A DNA stretch of 8,265 nucleotides from an uncultured Clostridia bacterium (GCA_945834965.1 CAMAHZ010000046.1:1-8265), one strand, 5' to 3'; positions 1-6,983 are shown, counted from the first letter of the stretch. Program-made: numbers and translations. Notes: generated by a model from the letters alone, not told the origin.

Positions 1-10
1 TACGGCGGTT

Positions 11-17
11 AAGGAGG
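11..17 (+). promoter_or_regulatory. Shine-Dalgarno site of the ThiT-like gene
   Basis: AAGGAGG is seen 8 nt before the ATG at 26, a near-ideal anti-Shine-Dalgarno match that fixes the start. Only 25 nt of upstream sequence are present, so a promoter or thiamine-pyrophosphate riboswitch, which often precedes such genes, cannot be assessed. Confidence 0.85.
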
Positions 18-25
18 TATTTTTA

Positions 26-1213
26 ATGTTTTCCACTTCACTTTTGGCGGCGTACGCATTTGACTCCGCCGAGACTGTAATACTGTGGCTCACGGTTGCA
101 GTCGTTGCCGCCCTGTTAATTGCAGGTATTGCAATCTTCTTTGCAAAAAGGGACGTCTTTGCAAAGTATGCAAAATACGGTACTTTAGGCTTTACCGCCT
201 ACGCGTTAATCGCAGGTATCGTTATGTGTATACTTCAGCTTGTTAAGAGAACGAACGAACAGTATCTTGAAGATAAATGGGTGAATAAGGACGTAATCGG
301 CTACGTACTCGTACCCCTTCTCGTACTCTTCGGCGTACTTCTTGCAAGCGGTATTGCGCTGTTTGTAATCTCTAAGCTTAAGCCCGCAAGCTTTAAAGTT
401 TCTGCCTTCGTTTTATCAGGCGTGTCCGCCGTTGCGCTCGTTGCGGCAATCGTGACCATTTCGCTTTACTATTCCGCACATATTTCCAACGACGGTTACT
501 ACAGCGAAAAAATGAACCAGACGGGCTTATACGTATCGACGGCGGTGTTAATCGTTGCTACGGCAGTAGCCGCCGTTTTGTTGGGGCTTAAAGACAAGTC
601 CGGCTTCGACAACCGCTGTATCGCGCTTGCAGGCATAACCATTGCAATGAGCTTCGTATTATCCTACGTTAAGCTCTGGGAAATGCCCCAAGGCGGTTCG
701 ATAACCTTCGTATCCCTTCTGCCCATTATGATTTTCGCATACGTTTACGGCACGAAGAAGGGCGTAATCGTCGGCTTGATTTACGGCATTATGCAGGCAA
801 TGCAGGACTGCTACATTATCCACCCCGCACAGTTCCTTTTGGACTACCCTATCGCATTCGCAATGGTCGGGTTTGCAGGCTCGTTCAAGCTTATTAAGGC
901 TTTGGACAAGCTTCCCCAAATTCAGTTTGCCTTGGGCGCTGTGCTTGCAGGCTGCTTAAGATTCCTTGCCCATCTCTTCTCCGGCGTATTTGCATTTGCG
1001 GCTAACACCCCCGAAGGTCAAAACTTCTGGGCGTACAGCGCGGCGTATAACTCGTTCGTATTTATCGACATAGCTTTAGTTATAGTTGCAGGCGTAGTTA
1101 TCTTCTCTTCCAAGAGCTTTATCAAAGCTATGAATCGCTACACGGGCAAAAAGTCCGCCTCTCAGGATACCGTGGCTGAAGAAGCCGCTCCCACAACCGA
1201 CGTCGCTGATTAA
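26..1213 (+). CDS. thiT: ThiT-type thiamine ECF transporter S-component with an extra N-terminal membrane domain
   Basis: Likely the substrate-binding membrane subunit (S-component) for thiamine uptake, working with a shared ECF energising module that is not in this window. Residues ~195-370 carry the ThiT pattern: LWEMPQGGS (218-225), HPAQFLLDYP (266-275), RFLAHLFSG (312-320) and AYSAAYN (336-342). D273, H316, Y337 and N342 fall where the known thiamine-contacting Glu, His, Tyr and Asn lie in Lactococcus ThiT; this alignment is from memory. ThiT proteins are usually about 180-200 aa, whereas this one has 395. Residues 1-190 add roughly five hydrophobic segments (about 15-40, 53-72, 92-116, 124-150, 166-188) that I cannot assign. 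The last ~20 residues are polar and acidic. The start is set by a strong Shine-Dalgarno site. Convergent with the operon on the other strand. The ThiT assignment of the C-terminal half is firm; the role of the N-terminal half is unknown. Confidence 0.87.
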   Translation: MFSTSLLAAYAFDSAETVILWLTVAVVAALLIAGIAIFFAKRDVFAKYAKYGTLGFTAYALIAGIVMCILQLVKRTNEQYLEDKWVNKDVIGYVLVPLLVLFGVLLASGIALFVISKLKPASFKVSAFVLSGVSAVALVAAIVTISLYYSAHISNDGYYSEKMNQTGLYVSTAVLIVATAVAAVLLGLKDKSGFDNRCIALAGITIAMSFVLSYVKLWEMPQGGSITFVSLLPIMIFAYVYGTKKGVIVGLIYGIMQAMQDCYIIHPAQFLLDYPIAFAMVGFAGSFKLIKALDKLPQIQFALGAVLAGCLRFLAHLFSGVFAFAANTPEGQNFWAYSAAYNSFVFIDIALVIVAGVVIFSSKSFIKAMNRYTGKKSASQDTVAEEAAPTTDVAD

Positions 1214-1230
1214 TCTGCTTAATCACAACT

Positions 1231-1260
1231 TAAAAGACCTGTCTTTCGACAGGTCTTTTA
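1231..1260. terminator. Bidirectional intrinsic terminator between thiT and rseP
   Basis: A perfect 13-bp stem (TAAAAGACCTGTC, loop TTTC, GACAGGTCTTTTA). A-rich and T-rich ends make it read as a stem followed by a U-run on both strands. It lies 18 nt after the thiT stop and 11 nt beyond the rseP stop, so it probably ends both converging transcripts. Confidence 0.9.
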
Positions 1261-1270
1261 TAATGCTCTT

Positions 1271-2407
1271 TCAACATCGTGCAAACTGCAAAATATCTAC
1301 GAGCACCGCAAAGGCGATTATTAAAATTAAGCCGACGGTATGAATAACCGCTTCCACCTTTCTCGGCACGGGCTTTTTAAATATCCACTCTATCAGGCAA
1401 AAGACGACCTTACTGCCGTCTAAAGACGGTATGGGCAAAAGGTTGAAAATCGCCAAATTAACCCCTATATATGCCGCAACGAGCAAAAAGCTGTTTACGC
1501 CCTGCGCCGCCATCTGCCCCGTTAAGCGAATGGTGGTCACGGGTCCGCCCATAGCGTTAAGCCCTAAATTGCCCGATAAAAGCTCGCCAAGCACCCGAAA
1601 AACCGTGCTTGCGGTATTAAGGGAATATGCAAAGCTTCTGCCCACCGTATTAAAAAAGGAAAACTTAACGTTTTGCGAGCCGACGTCCCAGTACAAATTT
1701 CCGTCGTCCCCTTCGTAGGTGTCACAGCCCAACGCTTTCCACACCTTGCCCGTCTCGGACGAATTTTTAAAGTCGCAATCTGCCCTTAAGATTACTTCCG
1801 CCTGAGTTTGCACGCCTTGCCTTAAAAGCGTAAACACGACCTTTTCGCCCTTATTTTTGCCCTTTAACGCATAGATTAAGTCGGGTGCGGAAAAGATATT
1901 ATTGCCGTTTATCTCTATCAGTAGGTCGCCTTCCTGCAGGGAATATTCTATAGGCACGCTATCGTCGGGCTTTATCGCACCCATTTTATAGCAGGGTTGA
2001 CCAAACGAAAGAAAGGCGGTAAGTATCAAAAGTATTGCTAATATATAGTTGAAAAAAGCACCTGCAAGCAGTACGATAATGCGTTGATAGGGCTTTTTTT
2101 TGTTAAAGGTATTTTCCGCACTCGCCCCGTTTTCACCTTCGCCTACGCCCGCATCTTCGCCGGCAAAGGCGCAGTAGCCGCCCAAGGGAATTGCACGCAG
2201 GGAAAATAAAACGCCGTTCTTCTTGCCGCGCCTTTTGAGTACCGCAGGTCCGAACCCGACGGAAAACTCGTCTATTTTAAAGTGCAAAATTCTTCCTGCA
2301 ACGAAATGCCCGAACTCGTGCACGCATATCATCGCAAGAAGAATTATAATCGCAAGTATTATTGAAAGGACGGTGCCGCCCACACCGCTTATAAGCAAGT
2401 TTGACAT
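1271..2407 (-). CDS. rseP: RseP/RasP-type site-2 membrane metalloprotease (M50)
   Basis: Intramembrane zinc protease that cleaves transmembrane substrates such as anti-sigma factors or signal-peptide remnants; the substrate here is unknown. The first membrane helix carries the zinc motif HEFGH (residues 30-34, catalytic E31). The second active-site motif NLLPIPSLDG is at 322-331 with D330 as third zinc ligand. One PDZ-like domain spans about 142-215 (LQEGDLLIEINGNNI), between the two membrane halves, and a further hydrophobic helix lies near 356-372. The length of 378 aa is normal for single-PDZ Firmicutes forms. It starts 25 nt after dxr and is last in the operon, before the shared terminator. 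AGGGGG lies only 3-4 nt before the ATG, which is tight for a Shine-Dalgarno site, but the start suits the usual short N-terminus. The ispG gene that often follows in Firmicutes is absent here. Confidence 0.95.
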   Translation of the reverse strand: MSNLLISGVGGTVLSIILAIIILLAMICVHEFGHFVAGRILHFKIDEFSVGFGPAVLKRRGKKNGVLFSLRAIPLGGYCAFAGEDAGVGEGENGASAENTFNKKKPYQRIIVLLAGAFFNYILAILLILTAFLSFGQPCYKMGAIKPDDSVPIEYSLQEGDLLIEINGNNIFSAPDLIYALKGKNKGEKVVFTLLRQGVQTQAEVILRADCDFKNSSETGKVWKALGCDTYEGDDGNLYWDVGSQNVKFSFFNTVGRSFAYSLNTASTVFRVLGELLSGNLGLNAMGGPVTTIRLTGQMAAQGVNSFLLVAAYIGVNLAIFNLLPIPSLDGSKVVFCLIEWIFKKPVPRKVEAVIHTVGLILIIAFAVLVDILQFARC

Positions 2408-2432
2408 TAACCCCCTGTCAGGCGAAACTCCG

Positions 2433-3575
2433 CTAAGCGTTTATTTCGTCTATAAGTCTTATTGCCCTCTCTCGTGAAATTTTATCTATACCACATAGCT
2501 GTTCAAAGCTCTCGACCGCACAAAACTCGGTTCTTTGAATTACCTTATCCGCAACCGTATACATATCGGTAAAGCCTATCTGCCCCTTTAAAAACGCGCC
2601 TACGGCAACTTCGCTCGCCGCATTGAGCGCAGTTGGCAGTACGCCGCCCCGCTCCCCACAGCAAAGCGCTAAATCGTACAACGGATAATCTTGCCTTATT
2701 AGCGGCAAAAACTCAAGCGTTAAAGCCTTGGTAAAGTCCATAGAGTTTAACCGCCCCTTAAGCCTTTCGGGGAAGGTGAGCGCAAGGCGTATGGGTACTT
2801 CCATCGTGGGGTAGGAAAGCTGTGCCATCGTAGCCCCGTCTGAAAATTGCACCATTGAGTGGACTATGCTCTTGGGGTGAATTACCGTACTGATTTTACT
2901 ATACGGCGCGTTGTATAAGTGGTGCGCTTCGATGACTTCGTAGCCCTTGTTTAAAAGCGTTGCGCTGTCTATCGTGATTTTTGCACCCATATTCCAGGTG
3001 GGGTGGTTTAACGCCTGAGCCGCGGTGACGGAAGAGAGCGTCTCCCACTTCCTGCCGCGGAAAGGTCCGCCGCTTGCGGTTATAACTAACCTTTCAAACG
3101 GGGTATTCCGATTGAAGTTTAAACATTGCCAGATTGCGGAATGTTCGCTGTCTACGGGGAAGAGCTTATCAGCCTTGGGCATTACCAAGTCGCCGCCGCA
3201 AACCAAAGTTTCCTTATTTGCAAGCGCAACCGCCATACCCAGCTCTATCGCTTTAAGGCTGTATGCAAGCCCGGCAAAACCGCTACAGGCGATAAAGGCA
3301 AGGTCTGCACCGCACTCTTCAAGCGCGGTCAAGCCGCCCTGCTCGCCCTTTAAAAAGGTCGTATTTGCAGGAATTTGCGTTACCTTCTGAGCCGCAACGC
3401 CGTCGGTTAACGCGGCATATGCAGGGGCTAAGCGATTTAATTGTTCCGAAAACGCTTTATGGGAGCTGTTTGCAACCAAGGCAACGATTTCAAACTGAGT
3501 AGGGTTATCCAAAACTGTTTGAATGACCTGCGTGCCGATTGAACCCGTACTGCCGATAAGCGCAATTTTCTTCAT
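2433..3575 (-). CDS. dxr: 1-deoxy-D-xylulose 5-phosphate reductoisomerase
   Basis: Cytosolic NADPH-dependent enzyme converting DXP to 2-C-methyl-D-erythritol 4-phosphate, the committed step of the MEP isoprenoid pathway; it feeds the precursors used by UppS, encoded upstream. Visible motifs: the NADPH-binding GSTGSIGTQ at 8-16, LANKETLV at 118-125, metal ligands D142 and E144 in VDSEHSA, SGGPFRG at 168-174, and NKGYEVIEAHHL at 209-220 with the third metal ligand E213. The 380-aa length is typical, and the start is fixed because the Rossmann motif begins at residue 4. No Shine-Dalgarno site precedes the ATG; instead a TATAAT lies 4 nt upstream, hinting at a leaderless transcript. The gap to cdsA is 89 nt and contains a hairpin, so dxr-rseP may be a sub-operon. 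Confidence 0.97.
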   Translation of the reverse strand: MKKIALIGSTGSIGTQVIQTVLDNPTQFEIVALVANSSHKAFSEQLNRLAPAYAALTDGVAAQKVTQIPANTTFLKGEQGGLTALEECGADLAFIACSGFAGLAYSLKAIELGMAVALANKETLVCGGDLVMPKADKLFPVDSEHSAIWQCLNFNRNTPFERLVITASGGPFRGRKWETLSSVTAAQALNHPTWNMGAKITIDSATLLNKGYEVIEAHHLYNAPYSKISTVIHPKSIVHSMVQFSDGATMAQLSYPTMEVPIRLALTFPERLKGRLNSMDFTKALTLEFLPLIRQDYPLYDLALCCGERGGVLPTALNAASEVAVGAFLKGQIGFTDMYTVADKVIQRTEFCAVESFEQLCGIDKISRERAIRLIDEINA

Positions 3576-3579
3576 ATCT

Positions 3580-3585
3580 ATTATA
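3580..3585 (-). promoter_or_regulatory. Candidate -10 element directly before dxr
   Basis: Reading the minus strand, GGGTATAATAGAT leads straight into the dxr ATG, with only 4 nt between the TATAAT hexamer and the start codon. A transcript starting at the normal distance would begin at about the ATG itself. No good -35 is visible: TACATT is at 17-nt spacing, the upstream DNA is AT-rich, and there is no TG extension. A perfect -10 can occur by chance in AT-rich DNA, so this is a candidate only. Confidence 0.45.
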
Positions 3586-3622
3586 CCCGTAAAATTTAAT
3601 TTAATGTATATTTATATAGAAA

Positions 3623-3640
3623 TTGCCCCGAACGGGGCAA
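3623..3640 (-). terminator. Hairpin between cdsA and dxr, possible terminator or attenuator
   Basis: A perfect 7-bp stem TTGCCCC / GGGGCAA with a 4-nt loop. On the minus strand it lies 24 nt after the cdsA stop and is followed by TTTCTATAT, a weak U-run. On the plus strand a run of six T follows after a 5-nt gap. It probably ends or attenuates part of the pyrH-to-cdsA transcript; processing or mRNA stabilisation is also possible. Confidence 0.55.
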
Positions 3641-3664
3641 CTAAATTTTTTATATTAAGTTGAA

Positions 3665-4618
3665 TTAGATAATCATAAAGCTTACTACGATTGAAACGGC
3701 GGCAAAGAGCATACTATCAAAGCGGTCTAAAACGCCGCCGTGACCGGGCAATATCTTGCCCATATCCTTTATGCCGCATCCGCGCTTGACCGCACTTTCA
3801 AACAGGTCGCCAAGCTGAGCCAGAATAGCCGTGGGGATAGAAATGATTATTAAAAGTAGCCACTTGGGCAATCTTCCGCCGTAGCTGAAAGTGGGGAAAC
3901 CGGCAAATTCGGCAAGCACCCACACGATTAAAGCCGCAATCACGCCGCCTATTACGCCGCCGATAGCGCCGATTACCGTCTTGTTGGGCGAAGTCTTAGG
4001 GGCGAGCTTTAACGGCCACATTTTTCCGAAAAGACTGCCGAAAAAGAACGCGAAGGAATCCACCGCGGGGACGATTAAAAAGAGCAGGGTTACGGCTACC
4101 GCCGAATTCTCCATAAAGTGGTTTATGTTGGGAATAACCGAGACGAGTACGCCGCAGTAGAGAATACACAGCTCTGCATAGGCGGTACTCTTTAAATCGC
4201 TCCTGTCGTGGTCGAACACCGTCATAGACGCCGTGATCATTGCGCCAAGGCTTGCAACGGTGAGCATTGCGACGAGCGCAGGTCCGCCGATAGGGTCGGA
4301 AGAGACCGCTCCGTTGACGGAAGCGAGCTTTACGGAAAGCATTTTAGTTATAACGAAAACGGGGGTGATGAGACCGCAGGTGACTATTGCGCACCAACGC
4401 TGAATTTTTGAAATTCCGCCGTCGCCCGTCTCGTTATGCTCGCCGACCGCTCTCGTAAATTCGTATGCGCCGATAATCGAAATGAGCGTAAAGAGTATAT
4501 CTATTCCCACCGCGCCGAACTCAACGCCCGACTGCATAGGCGGAATAAATATCTTCATTGCCAACAGACCTACTATCACAAATACGTATACTATGCCCGT
4601 TATAACCCTTTGTTTCAT
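3665..4618 (-). CDS. cdsA: Phosphatidate cytidylyltransferase (CDP-diacylglycerol synthase)
   Basis: Integral membrane enzyme making CDP-diacylglycerol from phosphatidic acid and CTP, the branch point for bacterial phospholipids. The C-terminal family signature is clear at 271-302: SAVKRGCGIKDMGKILPGHG followed by GVLDRFDS. The preceding conserved block DSFAFFFGSLFGK with LAPKTSPNKT and GAIGG is at 187-221. Many hydrophobic helices cover the rest. At 317 aa it is somewhat longer than compact homologues; the extra length is mainly the polar segment at ~60-72 and the loop at ~95-112. A possible Shine-Dalgarno site, AAAAGGA, lies about 12 nt before the ATG, a long spacing. It sits 56 nt after uppS in the usual Firmicutes order. 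Confidence 0.95.
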   Translation of the reverse strand: MKQRVITGIVYVFVIVGLLAMKIFIPPMQSGVEFGAVGIDILFTLISIIGAYEFTRAVGEHNETGDGGISKIQRWCAIVTCGLITPVFVITKMLSVKLASVNGAVSSDPIGGPALVAMLTVASLGAMITASMTVFDHDRSDLKSTAYAELCILYCGVLVSVIPNINHFMENSAVAVTLLFLIVPAVDSFAFFFGSLFGKMWPLKLAPKTSPNKTVIGAIGGVIGGVIAALIVWVLAEFAGFPTFSYGGRLPKWLLLIIISIPTAILAQLGDLFESAVKRGCGIKDMGKILPGHGGVLDRFDSMLFAAVSIVVSFMII

Positions 4619-4674
4619 TAAATAAATATATCCTTTTGCTTATTGAGCAGATTTGAAAAATTCTTTGCCTAAAA

Positions 4675-5367
4675 TTAAACCTTACCGAACCGCCTTTTGC
4701 GAGACGAGAAGTCTAAAAGCGCCTTCTCGAATTTTCCGTTAGTAAAATCGGGGAAGAGCGTATCGGTAAAATACAGCTCTGCATACGCCGCCTGCCACAT
4801 TAAAAAGTTGGAAAGGCGCAGCTCGCCGCCCGTGCGGATAATAAAATCGGGGTCGGGAACTCCTGCCGTATAGAGCCTGGACGAGAGATTTTGTTCGGTT
4901 AATTCAAGCCCTTCTGCCACGGCTCGGCTTGCGGCATTGACAATCTCGCTTCTGCCGCCGTAGGCAAGCGCCATAATAAAGGTGAACTCCGCGTCCTTTG
5001 GCGATTTATTTACGCCGTTTTGAATAACTTCGGTCACGTCTTTAGGCAATAAAGACAAATCGCCGATTACCTTAACCGCCGCACCCTGCTTGATAAGCTT
5101 ATCCACGTTCTTAATAAAGTAGGTGCGTATAAGCGAATAGAGCTTGTCCAACTCTTCCTGCGGGCGGGAGAGATTTTCGGTTGAAAGGGCGTATACCGTG
5201 AGATATTTCACCCCTAAGTCCTTAGCCTTTTGCGCAAGGGCTATCATTCTCTTCATTCCTGCAGAGTGACCTGACGAGCGCGGCATAAGCCTTTTTTGCG
5301 CCCAACGCCCGTTGCCGTCCATAATTATTCCGACGTGCGTGGGTATTTTAGAAATGTTATCTGCCAT
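4675..5367 (-). CDS. uppS: Isoprenyl transferase, probable undecaprenyl diphosphate synthase
   Basis: Soluble cis-prenyltransferase that extends farnesyl diphosphate with isopentenyl diphosphate to the C55 carrier lipid for peptidoglycan and wall polymers. Motifs: HVGIIMDGNGRWA at 11-23 with catalytic D17, GHSAGM at 33-38, YALSTENLSRP at 59-69, and the C-terminal DPDFIIRTGGELRLSNFL with MWQ at 172-192, followed by ELYF. The C55 product is inferred from context. The 230-aa length is slightly short for the family but complete. I chose the ATG giving MADNISK; a TTG two codons upstream (5373) is equally in frame. Neither has a recognisable Shine-Dalgarno site; the nearest purine run, GAGAGAA, is more than 20 nt away. 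It follows frr by about 80 nt and precedes cdsA. Confidence 0.95.
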   Translation of the reverse strand: MADNISKIPTHVGIIMDGNGRWAQKRLMPRSSGHSAGMKRMIALAQKAKDLGVKYLTVYALSTENLSRPQEELDKLYSLIRTYFIKNVDKLIKQGAAVKVIGDLSLLPKDVTEVIQNGVNKSPKDAEFTFIMALAYGGRSEIVNAASRAVAEGLELTEQNLSSRLYTAGVPDPDFIIRTGGELRLSNFLMWQAAYAELYFTDTLFPDFTNGKFEKALLDFSSRKRRFGKV

Positions 5368-5451
5368 AATCAATTTGTTTTATGCCAAAATTCTCTCGGC
5401 ACGAAAAAACCGTTTAAAAGACGTATCCCAAATCAATAGGGATAATATCGC

Positions 5452-6021
5452 CTATATAGTCATTATTTCCTTTTCCTTTGCGGCAACAAGGCTTTCAACC
5501 CTGCCTACTGCGTCGGAAACCAACTTTTCAACTTCCTTTTCGCCTGCGGAATACTCGTCTTCGGAAATGGTCTTATCGTTCTTTAACTTCTTAAGTCCGT
5601 CCATAGCGTCCCTGCGCACGTTACGCTGAGCGACCTTGGTATCTTCACCCATCTTCTTAATCTGTTTAACCAAATCACGGCGGCGTTCTTCGGTAAGCTC
5701 GGGGAATACGAGCCTAATAACCTTACCGTCGTTGGTGGGGGTGATGCCGATGTTGGAAATCTGAATTGCCTTTTCAATGCCCTTTAACGCGGATACGTCC
5801 CAAGGGGAAATAACGAGACACCTGCCTTCCTGTACGGATACGTTTGCCATCTGGGTTACGGGCGTCATTGCGCCGTAGTAATCCACCTGAACCTTGTCTA
5901 AAATGTGGGGGTTAGCCCTGCCTGCACGTACTGCGGAATAATCTTCTTCCAAAACGGACACAGCCTTAGAGAGCTTGTCGTCCAAAATAAGCAGTATCTC
6001 TTCAATTAACTCGTTTTCCAT
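5452..6021 (-). CDS. frr: Ribosome recycling factor
   Basis: Cytosolic factor that, with EF-G, splits post-termination ribosomes. At 189 aa it has near-standard length and shows the family landmarks: RAGRANPHILDKVQVDYYG at 32-50, TPVTQMANVSVQEGR at 53-67, ISNIGITPTNDG at 88-99, FPELTEERRRDLVK at 106-119 and NVRRDA at 134-139. The N- and C-terminal thirds are charged and helical, forming the three-helix bundle. A clear AAAGGAG lies 9 nt before the ATG. It follows pyrH by 30 nt, as in most Firmicutes, so the two are surely co-transcribed. Confidence 0.98.
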   Translation of the reverse strand: MENELIEEILLILDDKLSKAVSVLEEDYSAVRAGRANPHILDKVQVDYYGAMTPVTQMANVSVQEGRCLVISPWDVSALKGIEKAIQISNIGITPTNDGKVIRLVFPELTEERRRDLVKQIKKMGEDTKVAQRNVRRDAMDGLKKLKNDKTISEDEYSAGEKEVEKLVSDAVGRVESLVAAKEKEIMTI

Positions 6022-6051
6022 TTCTATTTTCTCCTTTTTTTCGTTTAATAG

Positions 6052-6771
6052 TTAAGCGGTCTCGCCGTTGTCAATAATGGTACCCAGCTTTTCTCCGCAG
6101 GCAACCCTTACTATGCTGTTGGGCTCGTCAAGTCCGAACGCGATAACGGGGACGTTATTTTCCATACACATCGTTGCGGCGGTGGCGTCCATAGCCTTAA
6201 TGCCGTTCTTGATAATATCCAAATAGTTGATATGGTCGTACTTCTTGGCGTTGGGGTTAAGCTTGGGGTCGGAATCATATATACCGTCGATATTCTTAGC
6301 CATCATAAGTACGTCTGCCTGAATTTCGCACGCACGCTGAGCCGCCGCCGTATCGGTAGAGCAATAAGGGTTGCCCGTACCGCAAGCCATTATAACCACC
6401 CTGCCGTGTTCAAAATGGCTTAACGCCTTGCGCAGAATGTAGGGCTCGGCAACCGAAGTCATAATAAGCGCAGTCTGTACACGGGTGGGAATACCGTGGC
6501 GTTCCAACGCGTCCATCATTGCAAGGGCGTTCATAACGGTTGCAAGCATACCCATATGGTCTGCAACAGCCCTGTCCATCGACTTACCCTGCCTGCCGCG
6601 CCAGAAGTTGCCGCCGCCTATAACTAAGGCAATCTGCACGCCCATATTCTTTAAGGTGACGATTTGCTCGACAACCTTTGCCATAACTTCTTCGTCTACG
6701 CCGTGACCGCTCGGACCTGCCAACGCTTCGCCCGAAAGCTTAATAAGCACTCTTTTGTATTTGGATTGCAT
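6052..6771 (-). CDS. pyrH: Uridylate (UMP) kinase
   Basis: Phosphorylates UMP to UDP with ATP, in the amino-acid-kinase fold typical of bacteria. Motifs: KLSGEALAG at 11-19, GGGNFWRGR at 52-60, DHMGMLATVMNAL at 71-83 (UMP-binding side), GTGNPYCSTDTAA at 131-143 and DGIYDSDP at 162-169. Family members more often have GTGNPYFTTDTAA, so C137 and S138 are local variants of the motif. The length of 239 aa is normal. AGGGGG precedes the ATG by about 9 nt. It is the first gene of the leftward operon, with its own promoter and a divergent neighbour; the rpsB-tsf pair that commonly lies immediately upstream is not there. Confidence 0.98.
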   Translation of the reverse strand: MQSKYKRVLIKLSGEALAGPSGHGVDEEVMAKVVEQIVTLKNMGVQIALVIGGGNFWRGRQGKSMDRAVADHMGMLATVMNALAMMDALERHGIPTRVQTALIMTSVAEPYILRKALSHFEHGRVVIMACGTGNPYCSTDTAAAQRACEIQADVLMMAKNIDGIYDSDPKLNPNAKKYDHINYLDIIKNGIKAMDATAATMCMENNVPVIAFGLDEPNSIVRVACGEKLGTIIDNGETA

Positions 6772-6805
6772 AACATATTCCCCCTATTTTCTCTTTTACC
6801 GTATA

Positions 6806-6835
6806 ATTATAACATATTCACCCGAATAAAAGCAA
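6806..6835 (-). promoter_or_regulatory. Extended -10 promoter of the pyrH operon
   Basis: On the minus strand TGTTATAAT gives a perfect -10 (6806-6811) with the TG extension (6813-6814). A moderate -35, TTGCTT (6830-6835), lies 18 nt upstream. The next 25 nt upstream (6836-6860) are almost all A and T, resembling an UP element. Transcription would start about 30 nt before the pyrH ATG, leaving room for its AGGGGG site. Confidence 0.75.
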
Positions 6836-6867
6836 TACTAAATGAATAATTAATTTATTACGACAAG

Positions 6868-6904
6868 GTGAAAGTTTGGCGAAAATCTTTGAAAAAGCTT
6901 GAAA
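6868..6904 (+). promoter_or_regulatory. Phased GAAA direct repeats upstream of the protease promoter
   Basis: Four short motifs lie in a row: GTGAAA (6868), GCGAAA (6879), TTGAAA (6889) and TTGAAA (6899, which is the -35). Start-to-start distances are 11, 10 and 10 nt, about one helical turn. This suggests curved DNA or a row of operator half-sites. It resembles, but does not match, the CtsR operator, whose direct repeat contains GTCAAA with a 10-nt period. Confidence 0.4.
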
Positions 6905-6927
6905 CCTTCGGCAATAAATAATATAAT
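6899..6927 (+). promoter_or_regulatory. Sigma-70/SigA-type promoter of the secreted protease
   Basis: TTGAAA (6899-6904), a 17-nt spacer and TATAAT (6922-6927) give a near-consensus housekeeping promoter. Predicted transcription begins near 6934, giving an 80-nt leader before the ATG at 7014. Its spacer contains one arm of an inverted repeat, so repressor control is possible. Confidence 0.8.
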
Positions 6928-6959
6928 AAATTCAAAATTACGATTTTTGCGTTATTGCC
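6910..6959. repeat. Inverted repeat spanning the protease promoter
   Basis: GGCAATAA (6910-6917, between -35 and -10) and its exact complement TTATTGCC (6952-6959, in the leader) are separated by 34 nt. The left arm lies upstream of the predicted start and so is not transcribed. A DNA-binding regulator is a more natural reading than an RNA hairpin. Confidence 0.45.
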
Positions 6960-6983
6960 AACAATTTCCGCTTGAAAATTGTT
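6960..6983 (+). other. AT-rich stem-loop in the protease leader
   Basis: AACAATTT / AAATTGTT, 8 bp with an 8-nt loop, directly abuts the right arm of the preceding inverted repeat and lies in the predicted 5' leader. The stem is weak; it could be an operator dyad rather than an RNA structure. Confidence 0.35.

Noticed and set aside
1..25. TPP riboswitch before the thiamine transporter gene
   Set aside because: Only the Shine-Dalgarno site fits in the 25 nt available and none of the conserved thi-box sequence is visible. It could lie outside the window.
659..919. 86-aa open frame on the minus strand inside thiT
   Set aside because: It lies wholly within a strongly supported membrane protein gene, has no ribosome-binding site of note and shows no recognisable domain. 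Other open frames opposite rseP, dxr, cdsA, frr and pyrH were dismissed for the same reason.
5368..5373. TTG start for uppS two codons before the ATG
   Set aside because: It cannot be excluded, but ATG is the better codon and neither has a clear ribosome-binding site, so the ATG was preferred.
5374..5451. Hairpin or promoter between frr and uppS
   Set aside because: ATCCC/GGGAT with a 9-nt loop and a six-T run further on are present, but the stem is only 5 bp and the T-run is not adjacent. No convincing -35/-10 pair was found.
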